Part shown: positions 35,939 through 44,456 of the stretch, in pieces
Numbering within the stretch: position 1 is the stretch's first letter
Layout: the number at the start of each line of letters is the position of its first letter
Assembly (NCBI RefSeq): GCF_021582875.1
Contig: NZ_CP091138.1
Span: 1,860,001 to 1,924,000 of the forward strand
Length of the DNA: 64,000 nt
Direction: 5' to 3'
Source: Microbacterium sp. KUDC0406
GTDB taxonomy: Bacteria > Actinomycetota > Actinomycetes > Actinomycetales > Microbacteriaceae
Translations under genes and position numbers: made by a program
Notes under the pieces: generated by a model
Told to the model about the DNA's origin: nothing
The model's input: the letters and a program-made list of their open reading frames with translations, nothing else
Database searches by the model: none

Positions 35939-37786
35939 ATGCCCACCGTCTCCGCGCAGGTCGCCCTCACCATCGCCCGCCACATCGACCACGTCTTCGG
36001 CGTGATGGGCAACGGCAACGCCTACTTCCTGGACGCTCTCGAGAAGCAGACGGATGCCGCGTACACGGCCGTCCGGCACGAGCAGGGCGCCGTGGTCGCC
36101 GCCGACGCGTACTTCCGCGCCTCGGGTCGCATCGCCGCCGCCACGACCACCTACGGCGCGGGCTTCACGAACACGCTCACCGCGCTGGCCGAGTCGGTGC
36201 AGGCGCACATCCCGCTGGTGCTGGTCGTCGGCGACGAGCCCACCTCGGGCCCGCGCCCTTGGGACGTCGATCAGATCGCGCTCGCCTCCGGCGTCGGCGC
36301 GCGCACGTACACGGTCGGACACGCGGATGCCGCGGCCACTGTCGTCATCGCGATCGAGCACGCCCTCACCTATCGCGTACCGGTGGTGCTCGCCATCCCC
36401 TATGACGTCGCCATGCTGGAGGCCGGCGAGGTGTCCGTGGGTGACGGCCCCCGCATCCCCGCGCCGCTGGTCCCCGGCGGGGAGTTCGCGGACGGGATGC
36501 TGGATGAGATCGCGTCCGCGCTCGCCGGCGCCGAGCGGCCGCTCCTGCTCGCCGGCCGCGGCGCCTGGCTGTCCGGCGCCGGCGAAGCGCTGGGTGAACT
36601 GGCCGCGCTGACCGGCGCCCTCACCGCCTCGTCCGCGCTCGGCCGCGGCATCTTCCCGGCACAGCAGTACGACCTGGGTGTCACCGGCGGCTTCGGCGCC
36701 GAGGGCGCGATGGCGCTCGTGCTCGAGGCCGACGTGGCCGTGGTCTTCGGGGCGTCCCTCAACCAGTTCACGATGCGATTCGGCGAGCTGTTCGCGCCCG
36801 GCACCCGGGTGTTCCAGGTGGATGTCGCCCCCGCGGCGACCCACGCGCACGTCGGCGGCTTCGTCGGCGGCGACGCTCGCGTCGTGGCCGAGACGCTCGT
36901 GGAGCGCGTGCGCGGCCTCCGCGACGCATCCGTGCGCCTCCCGCGGGAAAGTGCGCTTCCTGCGGACGCATCCGCGGCAGACCTCCGCCGGAACAGCACG
37001 ACTCCGCAGGAGGGCACCGCGACTGACGCATCCGCGGCAGATGCGTTCCCGCGGGAAGGTGCGCTTCCCGCGGACGGATCGGCGGAAGCCGTCCGCGCGA
37101 ACAGCACAAGCACGCGGGACGCGCACGTCGCCTGGCGCGATTCCGTCGACGTCGCCGGCGCCCGCGCCTACGAGCCGGGCGACGATCTCGCCGTGGACGG
37201 CCGCCTCGACCCCCGCTCCGCCGCGCGGCGCATCGCCGAGCTGCTGCCCGAGGACCGCGTGGTCGTCTCGGACGGCGGGCACTTCATCGGCTGGGCGAAC
37301 ATGTACTGGCCGGTCGCCTCCCCCGACCGCATGATGATGATCGGCACCGCGTTCCAGGCCATCGGCCAGGGCTGGCCGAGCGTCGTGGGCGCCGCCCGCG
37401 CCCGGCCCGAGTCGACTGTGGTGCTCACCAGCGGCGACGGCGGCGGACTGATGGCGATCGCGGACCTCGAGTCGGCCGTGCGCGCCGCCGGCGGGCGGGG
37501 TGTGGCCGTGGTCTGGAACGACGCCGCCTACGGCGCCGAGGTGAACCTGTACGGGCTGAAGGGCCTCGCCGAGCAGCCGATGCGCATCCCCGAGGTGGAC
37601 TTCGCCGCCTTCGCCGCGGCCGTGGGGGCCGAGGGCGTCGCGGTGCACACGCTCGCCGACCTGGACCGGCTCGCGAGCTGGACGGCGGAGGACCCGGCAT
37701 CCCGCCGCTTCCTCGTGCTGGACCTGCGCGTCTCCGGCGGCGTGATCGCGCCGTACCAGCACGAGATCATCCGCGTGAACTCCTGA
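35939..37786 (+). CDS. ThDP-dependent enzyme of the acetolactate synthase/benzoylformate decarboxylase family
   Basis: A 615-aa thiamine diphosphate enzyme. N-terminal PYR domain VSAQVALTIARHIDHVFGVM with the catalytic Glu in AVRHEQGAVVAADAYFR; central domain ~residues 190-335; C-terminal PP domain with SDGGHFIGW and the GDG motif SGDGGGLMAIADLESAVRAA followed by WNDAAYG. Residues ~333-395 are an unusual low-complexity linker between central and PP domains, built from two copies of a palindromic DNA repeat (PRESALPADASA, PREGALPADGSA). Start ATG 35939 (MPTVSAQVAL), with AAAGG upstream. Specificity is uncertain: decarboxylase or carboligase. Confidence 0.87.
   Translation: MPTVSAQVALTIARHIDHVFGVMGNGNAYFLDALEKQTDAAYTAVRHEQGAVVAADAYFRASGRIAAATTTYGAGFTNTLTALAESVQAHIPLVLVVGDEPTSGPRPWDVDQIALASGVGARTYTVGHADAAATVVIAIEHALTYRVPVVLAIPYDVAMLEAGEVSVGDGPRIPAPLVPGGEFADGMLDEIASALAGAERPLLLAGRGAWLSGAGEALGELAALTGALTASSALGRGIFPAQQYDLGVTGGFGAEGAMALVLEADVAVVFGASLNQFTMRFGELFAPGTRVFQVDVAPAATHAHVGGFVGGDARVVAETLVERVRGLRDASVRLPRESALPADASAADLRRNSTTPQEGTATDASAADAFPREGALPADGSAEAVRANSTSTRDAHVAWRDSVDVAGARAYEPGDDLAVDGRLDPRSAARRIAELLPEDRVVVSDGGHFIGWANMYWPVASPDRMMMIGTAFQAIGQGWPSVVGAARARPESTVVLTSGDGGGLMAIADLESAVRAAGGRGVAVVWNDAAYGAEVNLYGLKGLAEQPMRIPEVDFAAFAAAVGAEGVAVHTLADLDRLASWTAEDPASRRFLVLDLRVSGGVIAPYQHEIIRVNS
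36941..37090. repeat. Duplicated CCGCGGGAAAGTGCGCTTCC repeat inside the ThDP enzyme gene
   Basis: Copy 1 begins about 36941 and copy 2 about 37040. Each holds CGCGGGAA(A/G)GTGCGCTTCC(T/C)GCGGACG. Between and after them GCATCCGCGGCAGA and GAACAGCAC also recur. The region is in frame throughout (no stops) and adds roughly 60 residues rich in Ala, Asp, Ser and Pro. Confidence 0.85.
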
Positions 37787-37818
37787 CGGAGTGCCGCGGT
37801 TCCGGCGCTCGGCCTGCT

Positions 37819-37989
37819 CGCGCTGCACTTCCTCGCCCGCGCGGCACTTCGCGGTGTGCGCGAGCCATCGCGCTGCACTTCCTCACCCGCGCGGCGCCTA
37901 TCCGCGCAGCGCGTGCCAGAAAGTACCGCGCGAACCGAGAAGTACCGCGCATCCCAGAAAGTGCCGCGCCAACCGAGAAGTACGGCGCG
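37819..37989. repeat. Two pairs of direct repeats in the gap before the allantoinase gene
   Basis: CGCGCTGCACTTCCTCGCCC with following GCGCGGC occurs at 37819-37845 and again at 37869-37895. CAGAAAGTACCGCGC-GAACCGAGAAGTAC recurs at 37917-37950 and 37955-37989. GCACTTC in the first set is the inverse of GAAGTGC-like words in the second, so the block could fold on itself. The gap 37787-38078 holds no gene. Confidence 0.75.
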
Positions 37990-38021
37990 AACGCCCTGGC
38001 GCCGCCGACTGACGCAAACGA

Positions 38022-38065
38022 CGGATGCCCGGGCCCGCCCGACAGGGGCGAGTCCCGGGCATCCG
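38022..38065. terminator. Bidirectional terminator hairpin
   Basis: CGGATGCCCGGG (38022-38033) and CCCGGGCATCCG (38054-38065), perfect 12-bp arms, with further CGCCC/GGGCG pairing inside. It lies between the converging ThDP enzyme (37786) and allantoinase (38079) genes. Confidence 0.7.
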
Positions 38066-38078
38066 GTGTATGCGGCGC

Positions 38079-39478
38079 TCAGTCCTCGTTGGTCATGCCG
38101 CGGCGCAGCAGGCGGCCGCGCGGGGTCTCGAAGTCGATGACTTCGCCGTGCAGCCAGGTCTTGCGCACCTTGCCGGCCAGCGCCTTGCCGTTGTAGGGCG
38201 TCAGCGGGTTCTTGTGGTACAGCTTCGTGACGTCGACGACGTAGGCGTCATCGGCCGCGAAGATCGAGAAGTCGGCGTCGTAGCCCGGGGCGATGCGGCC
38301 CTTGCCGGTGAGGCCGGCGAATTGCGCGGGCCGCTCGCTCATCCACTCCACGACGGTCTCGAGCGACAGTCCGCGCTGGCGTGCCTCGGTCCAGATCAGC
38401 GAGAGGCCGAGCTGCAACGACGCGACGCCGCCCCAGGCCACGGCGAAGTCGCCGTTCTCCAGATCCTTCAGGTCGAGGGTCGAGGGCGAGTGGTCCGACA
38501 CGATGAAGTCGATCGTGCCGTCCTCGAGGCCCTGCCAGAGCAGCTCCCGGTTGCCGGCCTCGCGGATCGGCGGGCAGCACTTGAACGCGGTCGCCCCGTG
38601 CGGGATCTCCTCGGCTGTGAGGGTGAGGTAGTGCGGGCAGGTCTCGACGGTGATCTTCAGCCCGTCCTGCTTCGCCGTGCGCAGCATGGCGAGAGCGTCC
38701 GACGACGAGAGGTGCAGGATGTGGGCGCGGCCACCGGTCCAGCGGGCGCGCTCGATGACCTCGGCGATGGCGAGGTTCTCGGCTCCGCGGGGCGCGAGGC
38801 CAGGAACTTGCCGTAGTCGTCGCCCTCGGGCTGCGGGGCGCGGTCGATCGCTCGGGAGTCCTCGGCGTGCACGATCATGACCGAGTCGAACTTCTTGAGC
38901 TCGCGCATGTCCTTCTCGAGCTCCTCCGGGTCGAGCGGCGGGAACTCGTCGACGCCCGAGTGCAGCAGGAAGCTCTTGAAGCCGAAGACGCCGGCGTCGT
39001 GCAGCGGACGCAGATCCTCGGTGTTGCCGGGGATCGCACCGCCCCAGAAGCCCACGTCGGCGTGCACCTGGTCGCGCGCCACGGAGCGCTTGATGTTCAG
39101 CGCGTCGACGTTCACGGTCGGCGGGATGCTGTTCAGCGGCATGTCCACGATGGTCGTCACACCGCCGGCCGCGGCGGCGCGGGTGGCTGAGGCGAAGCCC
39201 TCCCACTCGGTGCGGCCGGGCTCGTTGACGTGAACGTGCGTGTCGACCAGTCCGGGGATGAGGGTCTCGTCGTCTTGGAGCTTGATGATCTCGGCGCCCT
39301 GCAGGTTGTTGCCCAGCGGCTGCATCGCCACGATCTTGCCGTGGCGGACGCCGACCTCACGCGGCGCGATGCCCGCCGTGGTCAGCACGCGCTGACCGCG
39401 GATCACCAGGTCGTAGTGCTCACCGGTCGGGTCGAGCGACACTGCTCCGGCATCCTGGTCTTCGGTGGTGTGCGACAT
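38079..39478 (-). CDS. allB: Allantoinase (apparent frameshift)
   Basis: Cytosolic metal-dependent amidohydrolase of the cyclic amidohydrolase family; allantoinase opens allantoin to allantoate in purine-nitrogen use. ~466 aa after repair. Metal-binding [17 protein letters not shown], then [15 protein letters not shown] with the carbamylated Lys, [20 protein letters not shown], and [14 protein letters not shown] with the catalytic Asp. The frame breaks in GGGG 38789-38792: KFLASRP continues as [14 protein letters not shown] with one extra base. Start ATG 39478 ([11 protein letters not shown]) with GAAGGGA upstream. No other purine-degradation genes are adjacent. Dihydroorotase and hydantoinase are less likely given the [11 protein letters not shown] region. 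Confidence 0.87.
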
Positions 39479-39559
39479 GCACAGGTCCCTTCTCTGCGAC
39501 GACCTCATCATCGTAACGGATATTCCGGTATGTGAGAACCGGATTCCGCATAAAGAGAT

Positions 39560-41427
39560 TCAGGATGCCGGCAGGAACGCCCCACTGAGGACGGACGCCA
39601 GTTCGTCGCGCGCCTGCAGGGGCAGGATCGCCGCGACGTACTGATCCGGCCGCACGAGGATCACGACGCCGTCGCGGGACAGACCGCGCTCGTCGAAGAT
39701 GTCGGTCGCGCACCACGCGCTCGGCGCCGCGGAGTACACCTTCTCCCAGTCGGTGAGCCCGTAGGGCCCGGTCTTCGGCTGCAGCACGCCGGGAACGTCG
39801 GGCAGGTCGATCTCCTCGAACGGCTGCTGGTAGACGGCCTTCACATCGAACACGGCGTCGGGGTCGGCGTCGGCCGGGGTGAACTTCGCGACCTCACCGC
39901 CGATCCACGCCGCCCAGTCGTTCAGCGCGGAGCCGTCGCGGTCGCCGAAGCCGTACACCCGCCAGCGGCCGTCGGCCTTCGCATGGTGCCCGAGGTGCAC
40001 GACGTTGCCGTCGCACACCCGCACGACCTCGGCGGACTTGAACCGCCGGCCGAGCGGGAAGCCGGTCGCGAGCTCCTGCTGCGAGGCGTCCGCGACGATC
40101 ATCGACGGCTGGTACTCGGTCATGAATCCGGACGGGAACTCGGCGGTGCCGAGATAGAAGGTGGCGAGCTCCTGCGGGTCGGAGATCTCCTCGGGCTTGC
40201 GCGCCATCAGCGACGACCACTCCTTGTCGAAGTCGATGAGCTGCTGCGCGACCGGTCGCCGTTCGGCCGCGTAGGTCGACAGCAGTTCCTGCGGCGAGCG
40301 CCCGGTGAGCACGGCGCCGAGCTTCCAGCCCAGGTTGAAGCCGTCCTGCATCGACACGTTCATACCCTGGCCCGCCTTCGCGCTGTGCGTGTGGCAGGCA
40401 TCACCGGTCAGGAAGACGCGTGGATGCCGGTCCGCATCGGGTGCATCGTCGAATCCGTCCGTCACGCGGTGTCCGACCTCGTAGACGCTGTGCCAGGCGA
40501 CCTGCTTCACATCGATCGAGTAGGGGTGCAGGATCTCGTTGGCGCGCCGGATGATCTCCTCGATCGGCGTCGTGCGCACCTGGTGGTTGTCGTCGTCGGC
40601 GACCGCTCCGAGGTCGATGTACATCCGGCTGAGGTAGCCGCCCTCGCGCGGGATGTGCAGGATGTTGCCCGCCTCGGCGTTGATCGCGCACTTGGTGCGC
40701 CAGTCCGGGAAGTCGGTGTTGACGAGCACGTCCATGACGCCCCAGGCGTGCGCGGAGATGCCGCCGACGTGCTTGCGGCCGATGGCCTCGCGCACGCCGC
40801 TGCGCGCGCCGTCGCAGCCGGCGACGTACTTCGCGCGGACCGTGCGCTCCTCACCGGCACGGTCTCCTGCGACGTAGCGGATGCGCACGTCGACCGGGTA
40901 CTCCCCCGTCTCGTGCACCTCGAGGCCGGTGAACTCCACGCCGTAGTCGGGCACGATGCGGCCCGGGCCGTCGTGGGCGGCCTCGGCGAAGTAGTCCAGC
41001 ACACGGGCCTGGTTCACGATCAGGTGCGGGAACTCGCTGATCTTGTAGCCGTAGTCCTCGGTGCGGCTGGTGCGGATGATGTTCCCGGGGTTCTCGGGAT
41101 CCGGGCCCAGAAGTTCATCCAGCCGATGTTGTACGCCTCGGCGACGATGCGCTCGGCGAACCCGAATGCCTGGAACGTCTCGACCGAGCGCGGCTGGATG
41201 CCGTCGGCCTGCCCGAGCACGAGGCGTCCGTCGCGCTTCTCGATGATGCGCGTGGTCAGTTCCGGGTACCGCGACATCTGCGCGGCGAGCAGCATGCCGG
41301 CGGGGCCGGAGCCCACGATGAGCACGTCGATCTCGTCGGGCAGATCCGCCGGGCGATCGACGCCTGTGCCGGATGCCGGCAGCACCCGCGGGTCGCCGGA
41401 GACATAGCCGTGGTGGTGGAACTGCAT
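39560..41427 (-). CDS. 3-hydroxybenzoate 4-monooxygenase-like FAD enzyme (apparent frameshift)
   Basis: Class A flavoprotein hydroxylase of ~622 aa after repair. It opens MQFHHHGYVSGDP and continues with the FAD dinucleotide fold VLIVGSGPAGMLLAAQMSRY, the GQADGIQPRSVETFQAF segment, and the second FAD motif FLTGDACHTHSAKAGQGMN. A thioredoxin-like C-terminal domain follows. This pattern, notably LGQADGI and SEFPHLIVNQARV, closely follows MobA of Comamonas, which makes protocatechuate from 3-hydroxybenzoate using NADPH and O2. The frame breaks at GGG 41103-41105 (WARIP to WAPDPENPGNII), fixed by one base. It starts ATG 41427 with GGGAGGG upstream. Divergent from an IclR regulator. A phenol hydroxylase role is the alternative. 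Confidence 0.87.
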
Positions 41428-41479
41428 CAGGGGCCCTCCCGTGGACTTCCTCGTCGGGTGTTGCAGAGCTCGGTATCTC

Positions 41480-41514
41480 GTTCTATATTCGAACACACCG
41501 TTCTACTATTGAAC
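41480..41514. promoter_or_regulatory. Tandem GTTC-N7-GAAC operators between monooxygenase and IclR genes
   Basis: GTTCTATATTCGAAC (41480-41494) and GTTCTACTATTGAAC (41500-41514) are two palindromic 15-mers starting 20 bp apart, on the same face of the helix. They lie in the 147-bp divergent region, 53 bp from the monooxygenase start and 60 bp from the IclR start. IclR-family aromatic regulators typically bind repeated short palindromes of this kind. Confidence 0.75.
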
Positions 41515-41574
41515 AGATCGTATACGAAGTGACCCCAGCCCACAAGGGCGCGATCACGCACACCCAGGAGTCCC

Positions 41575-42270
41575 ATGGCCGACGCCCCCGCCTCCCAGAC
41601 CCTCAGCCGCGGCATCCGCATTCTGGAGATCCTCGCCGACGGCCCCGGCGCGCTGTCGATCGACGCGGTCGCCGCACAGCTCGAGGTGCACCGCTCGATC
41701 GCGTACCGGCTGCTGCGCACGCTCGAGGACCACCGCCTCGTGGCGCGGGATGCCGCCGGCCTGGTCGCCCTCGGTCCGCGGATGGCCGCGCTGGCCGCCG
41801 GAGTCGCACATGATCTGCAGGCCGAGGCCCTCCCCGAGCTCACGGCCGTCGCGAACGAGCTCGGCATGACCTGCTTCCTCGGCGTGCTCGACGGCGACGA
41901 GTGCATCACGCTGGTGAGTGTCGAGCCACGTCACGCCGTCGCGAGCGTGGCGCAGCGCCCTGGCGCACGGCACCCGGTGACGGTCGGCGCGCCGGGCAAG
42001 GCGATCCTCGCGCAACTGGCTGACGCGGATCGGCCGGATGCGGATGCGGCGCTGCGCGCCCAGGTGGCGGACGTCCGTGAGCACGGCTACGCGACCAGCC
42101 ACGACGAGGTCATCCCCACCGTGCAGTCCGTCGCGGTGCCGCTCGCGCTGCGCGGCACGCGGCCGGCCGCCCTCGCGGTCGTGCACGTGGCATCCCGCTT
42201 CGACGACGCCGAGATCGCCGCGCGCCTGCAGCGCTCCGCCGCGACCATCCGCGAGGCCCTCGGCGGCTGA
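41575..42270 (+). CDS. IclR-family transcriptional regulator
   Basis: A 231-aa IclR protein. Residues ~8-70: winged helix (LSRGIRILEILADGPGALSI, LEVHRSIAYRLLRTLEDHRL). Residues ~80-230: GAF-like effector domain (CFLGVLDGDECITLVSVEPR, HPVTVGAPGKAILAQLA). It starts ATG 41575 with AGGAG upstream. It is divergent from the 3-hydroxybenzoate 4-monooxygenase-like gene, with two operators between, so it probably controls that gene in response to the aromatic substrate (inference). Confidence 0.92.
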   Translation: MADAPASQTLSRGIRILEILADGPGALSIDAVAAQLEVHRSIAYRLLRTLEDHRLVARDAAGLVALGPRMAALAAGVAHDLQAEALPELTAVANELGMTCFLGVLDGDECITLVSVEPRHAVASVAQRPGARHPVTVGAPGKAILAQLADADRPDADAALRAQVADVREHGYATSHDEVIPTVQSVAVPLALRGTRPAALAVVHVASRFDDAEIAARLQRSAATIREALGG

Positions 42271-42296
42271 GGCGGCGCATTCGCGCGGCCGCATCG

Positions 42297-42358
42297 CGGA
42301 GATCCGCATACCCTCGGATCCCCTGCCCGGGGAACCCCCGGAATCCCGCGGATCTCCG
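42297..42358. terminator. Bidirectional hairpin between IclR and TetX-like genes
   Basis: CGGAGATCCGC (42297-42307) pairs with GCGGATCTCCG (42348-42358), with additional GC pairing inside the loop. It lies between converging stops (42270 and 42375). The core GCGGAGATC(C/T)GC is shared with the hairpin at 44382-44440. Confidence 0.65.
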
Positions 42359-42374
42359 ACAGGATGCCGCGCGC

Positions 42375-43555
42375 TCAGACCAGCCGGTAGTCGGGCAGGC
42401 TGTCGTCGGTGGCGAACGCGTCCGTCATCCACAGCATCGTGCGGTACATCAGACGGTTCGAGAACGTCCAGTCGCGCATCCGGATGCGGCGCACCGACGG
42501 CGGGGCCAGGAACGATCCCGCGTTGCCGGTGCGGGCGATCTTCGTCGGCTTGCGCATCCGGCGGTCGTAGCCGGCGAACGCGGCCTCGTGGTCGCCCCGG
42601 GCGGCGACGAGCTCGCCCGCCAGCACATAGGCGCCCAGCAGCGCCAGCCCCGTGCCGAAGCCGCCGAGCGTGTTCGCGTAGCCGGCGTCGCCGACCAGTG
42701 CGGCGCGTCCGCGGGTGAACGCCGACATCCGCGTGCGGGTCAGCGCGTCCAGATAGAAGTCGGGAGCGGTGCGGACAGCCTCCAGCGCCTCGGGGGTGCG
42801 CCACCCTCCGTCGGCGAAAGCCGCCTCCAGGAACGCCCGCTGCGATCCGACGTCCCTGCGGTCGTAGTCCCCGCCCGCGGCGCGGAACACGAAGAGGGCG
42901 GGCGCCTTCTGCCCGCCGAGCAGCACGAGCCGGTCGGGGTGTTGTAGCCGTAAGCCACCGCCCGCCCGCTCGGGAGCACGGTCTCGAGCCCGCCCAGCGG
43001 CACATGCCCGCTCGCGACGGCGTAGTGATATCCGCTCTGCTCGACATACTCGTTCTCGGGACCGAACCCCAGACGGCGCACCGCGGAATGCACGCCGTCC
43101 GCCCCGATCACCAGGTCGAAGCGCTCGGCTGCGCGCCCCGCGAACGACACGTCGACGCCGCCGGAGGTCTCGGACATCTTCGTGATCTCGTCGCCGAAGA
43201 CGTACTCGGCGTCCTGCTCCGACCGCCGATGCAGGATCTCCGCGAGGTCGCCGCGCAGGATCTCGACGTCGCCGCCGATGAACTCGCCCGGCACGACGGC
43301 GTTCACGCGATCGTTCGCATCGACCATCCGCCAGTCGGTCTTGGGCGTCTGCCGGGCGTGCACCTCGTCGAGGATGCCCATCCGCGTGAGCAGCTCGCGG
43401 TGCGTGCGGCCCTTGAAGTCGACAGCCTGACCGCCCGGCCGCACCCCGGGTGACTTCTCGACGACGGTCACGTCGAAGCCGTTGCGGCCCAGCCAGCGGG
43501 CCAGAGCAGGACCGGCGATGCTCGCACCGGAGATGAGGATCTTCTTCGCACTCAT
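42375..43555 (-). CDS. FAD-dependent monooxygenase, TetX/PHBH-like (apparent frameshift)
   Basis: A 393-aa class A flavin monooxygenase after repair. Start MSAKKILISGASIAGPALARWLGRNG (GxGxxG variant GASIAG), DG motif VIGADGVHSAVRRLG, second FAD motif LVGDAGYANTLGGFGTGLAL. This set resembles TetX and related NADPH-dependent hydroxylases acting on antibiotics or aromatics. The frame is lost at GGGG 42936-42939 (YGYNTP to DRLVLLGGQKAPAL), repaired by one base. It is divergent from a TetR gene that likely represses it. Tetracycline inactivation cannot be claimed from sequence alone. Confidence 0.85.
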
Positions 43556-43578
43556 GAGCAGCTCCTTCGTCAGAATTA

Positions 43579-43625
43579 ATTGCGTCCCTTAGACACAGTA
43601 AATAATCGCGTACTCTGGACGCAAT
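43579..43625. promoter_or_regulatory. Divergent promoter with ATTGCGTCC...GGACGCAAT operator
   Basis: Perfect 9-bp inverted arms (43579-43587 and 43617-43625) separated by 29 bp flank an AT-rich centre containing possible TTAGAC (43589) and TACTCT (43611) promoter boxes reading toward the TetR gene. The spacing is long for a single TetR dimer. Two dimers, or two separate half-site-rich operators, are possible. Confidence 0.5.
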
Positions 43626-43643
43626 ACTTTCGAGGAGAATTCC

Positions 43644-44356
43644 GTGATCGCTCACGACCCCCGGACCACCGCCGACGCCGGCGTGCTGTGGAACACACCG
43701 GCGACCGGCCGCCGCGGCCCAAGCCGCGGCACACGCTCGAGGGCATCACCGACGCCGCGATCGCGATCGCCGACGCCGAGGGGCTCGAAGCCGTCACCAT
43801 GCAGCGCGTCGCGGAGCGCATCGGCAGCACGAAGATGGGCCTGTACCGCTACCTTCCCGGCCGCTCCGACCTCGACGCGGCCATGCTCGACCGTGCGCTC
43901 GGCACACCTCCGGCGATCGCGGGACCGGACTGGCGGCGCGCGCTCACGATCTGGGCCGAGATGATGTTCGCCCGCGTGCTGGAGCGCCCATGGGCCGTCG
44001 AACTGGCCCAGCGCCCGCACGTGCCCGGCCCCACGGAGCTCACCTGGTACGAGGCGGGCCTGGCACCCACGGCCGAGCTGCCGCTGACCGCCGGCGAACG
44101 TCTCGACGTGCTGGCGCTGCTCTCCGGCCACGCCCAGTCACTCGTGCGGCAGCAGGCGCAGTCGGCGATCCCTGAGGACGACCTCGCCGCCCGGATCGCC
44201 CCGCTGCTGACCGCGAACGCGGACCGCTACCCGCGCACGGCCGCCGCGTTCGCCGAGGCCGGGCGCGAGGATTCCCGCAACCGCGCGTTCGACTTCGGCG
44301 TGCAGCGGATCCTGGCCGGCGTCGCCGCCCTGGTCTCCGAGCGCGCACCCGGCTGA
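43644..44356 (+). CDS. TetR-family repressor (apparent frameshift near start)
   Basis: A ~237-aa TetR regulator after repair. The N-terminal tail VIAHDPRTTADAGVLWNTPA leads, across a break at CCC 43718-43720, into PKPRHTLEGITDAAIAIADAEGLEAVTMQRVAERIGSTKMGLYRYL, a complete TetR HTH. The TetR_C domain (AEMMFARVLERPWAVELAQR, HAQSLVRQQAQSAI) follows. GTG 43644 has CGAGGAG upstream. Divergent from the TetX-like monooxygenase, so probably its repressor. The frameshift is likely a base-calling error. Confidence 0.85.
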
Positions 44357-44381
44357 TCCGGCATCCGCCCCGGCAGCATCG

Positions 44382-44440
44382 CGGAGATCTGCAGAATCCC
44401 GGACCCCCGCAGGGGAGCCCCGAGATCCTGCAGACCTCCG
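44382..44440. terminator. Bidirectional hairpin between TetR and MHS transporter genes
   Basis: CGGAGATCTGCAGAATC (from 44382) pairs imperfectly with GATCCTGCAGACCTCCG (to 44440). It sits between converging stops (44356 and 44457). Confidence 0.6.
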
Positions 44441-44456
44441 AACGGATGCCCGGCGG

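Noticed and set aside
42375..43555. Tetracycline-resistance gene tetX
   Set aside because: Motifs are those of the wider class A monooxygenase family. Nothing in the sequence fixes tetracycline as substrate, and no mobile element is near.
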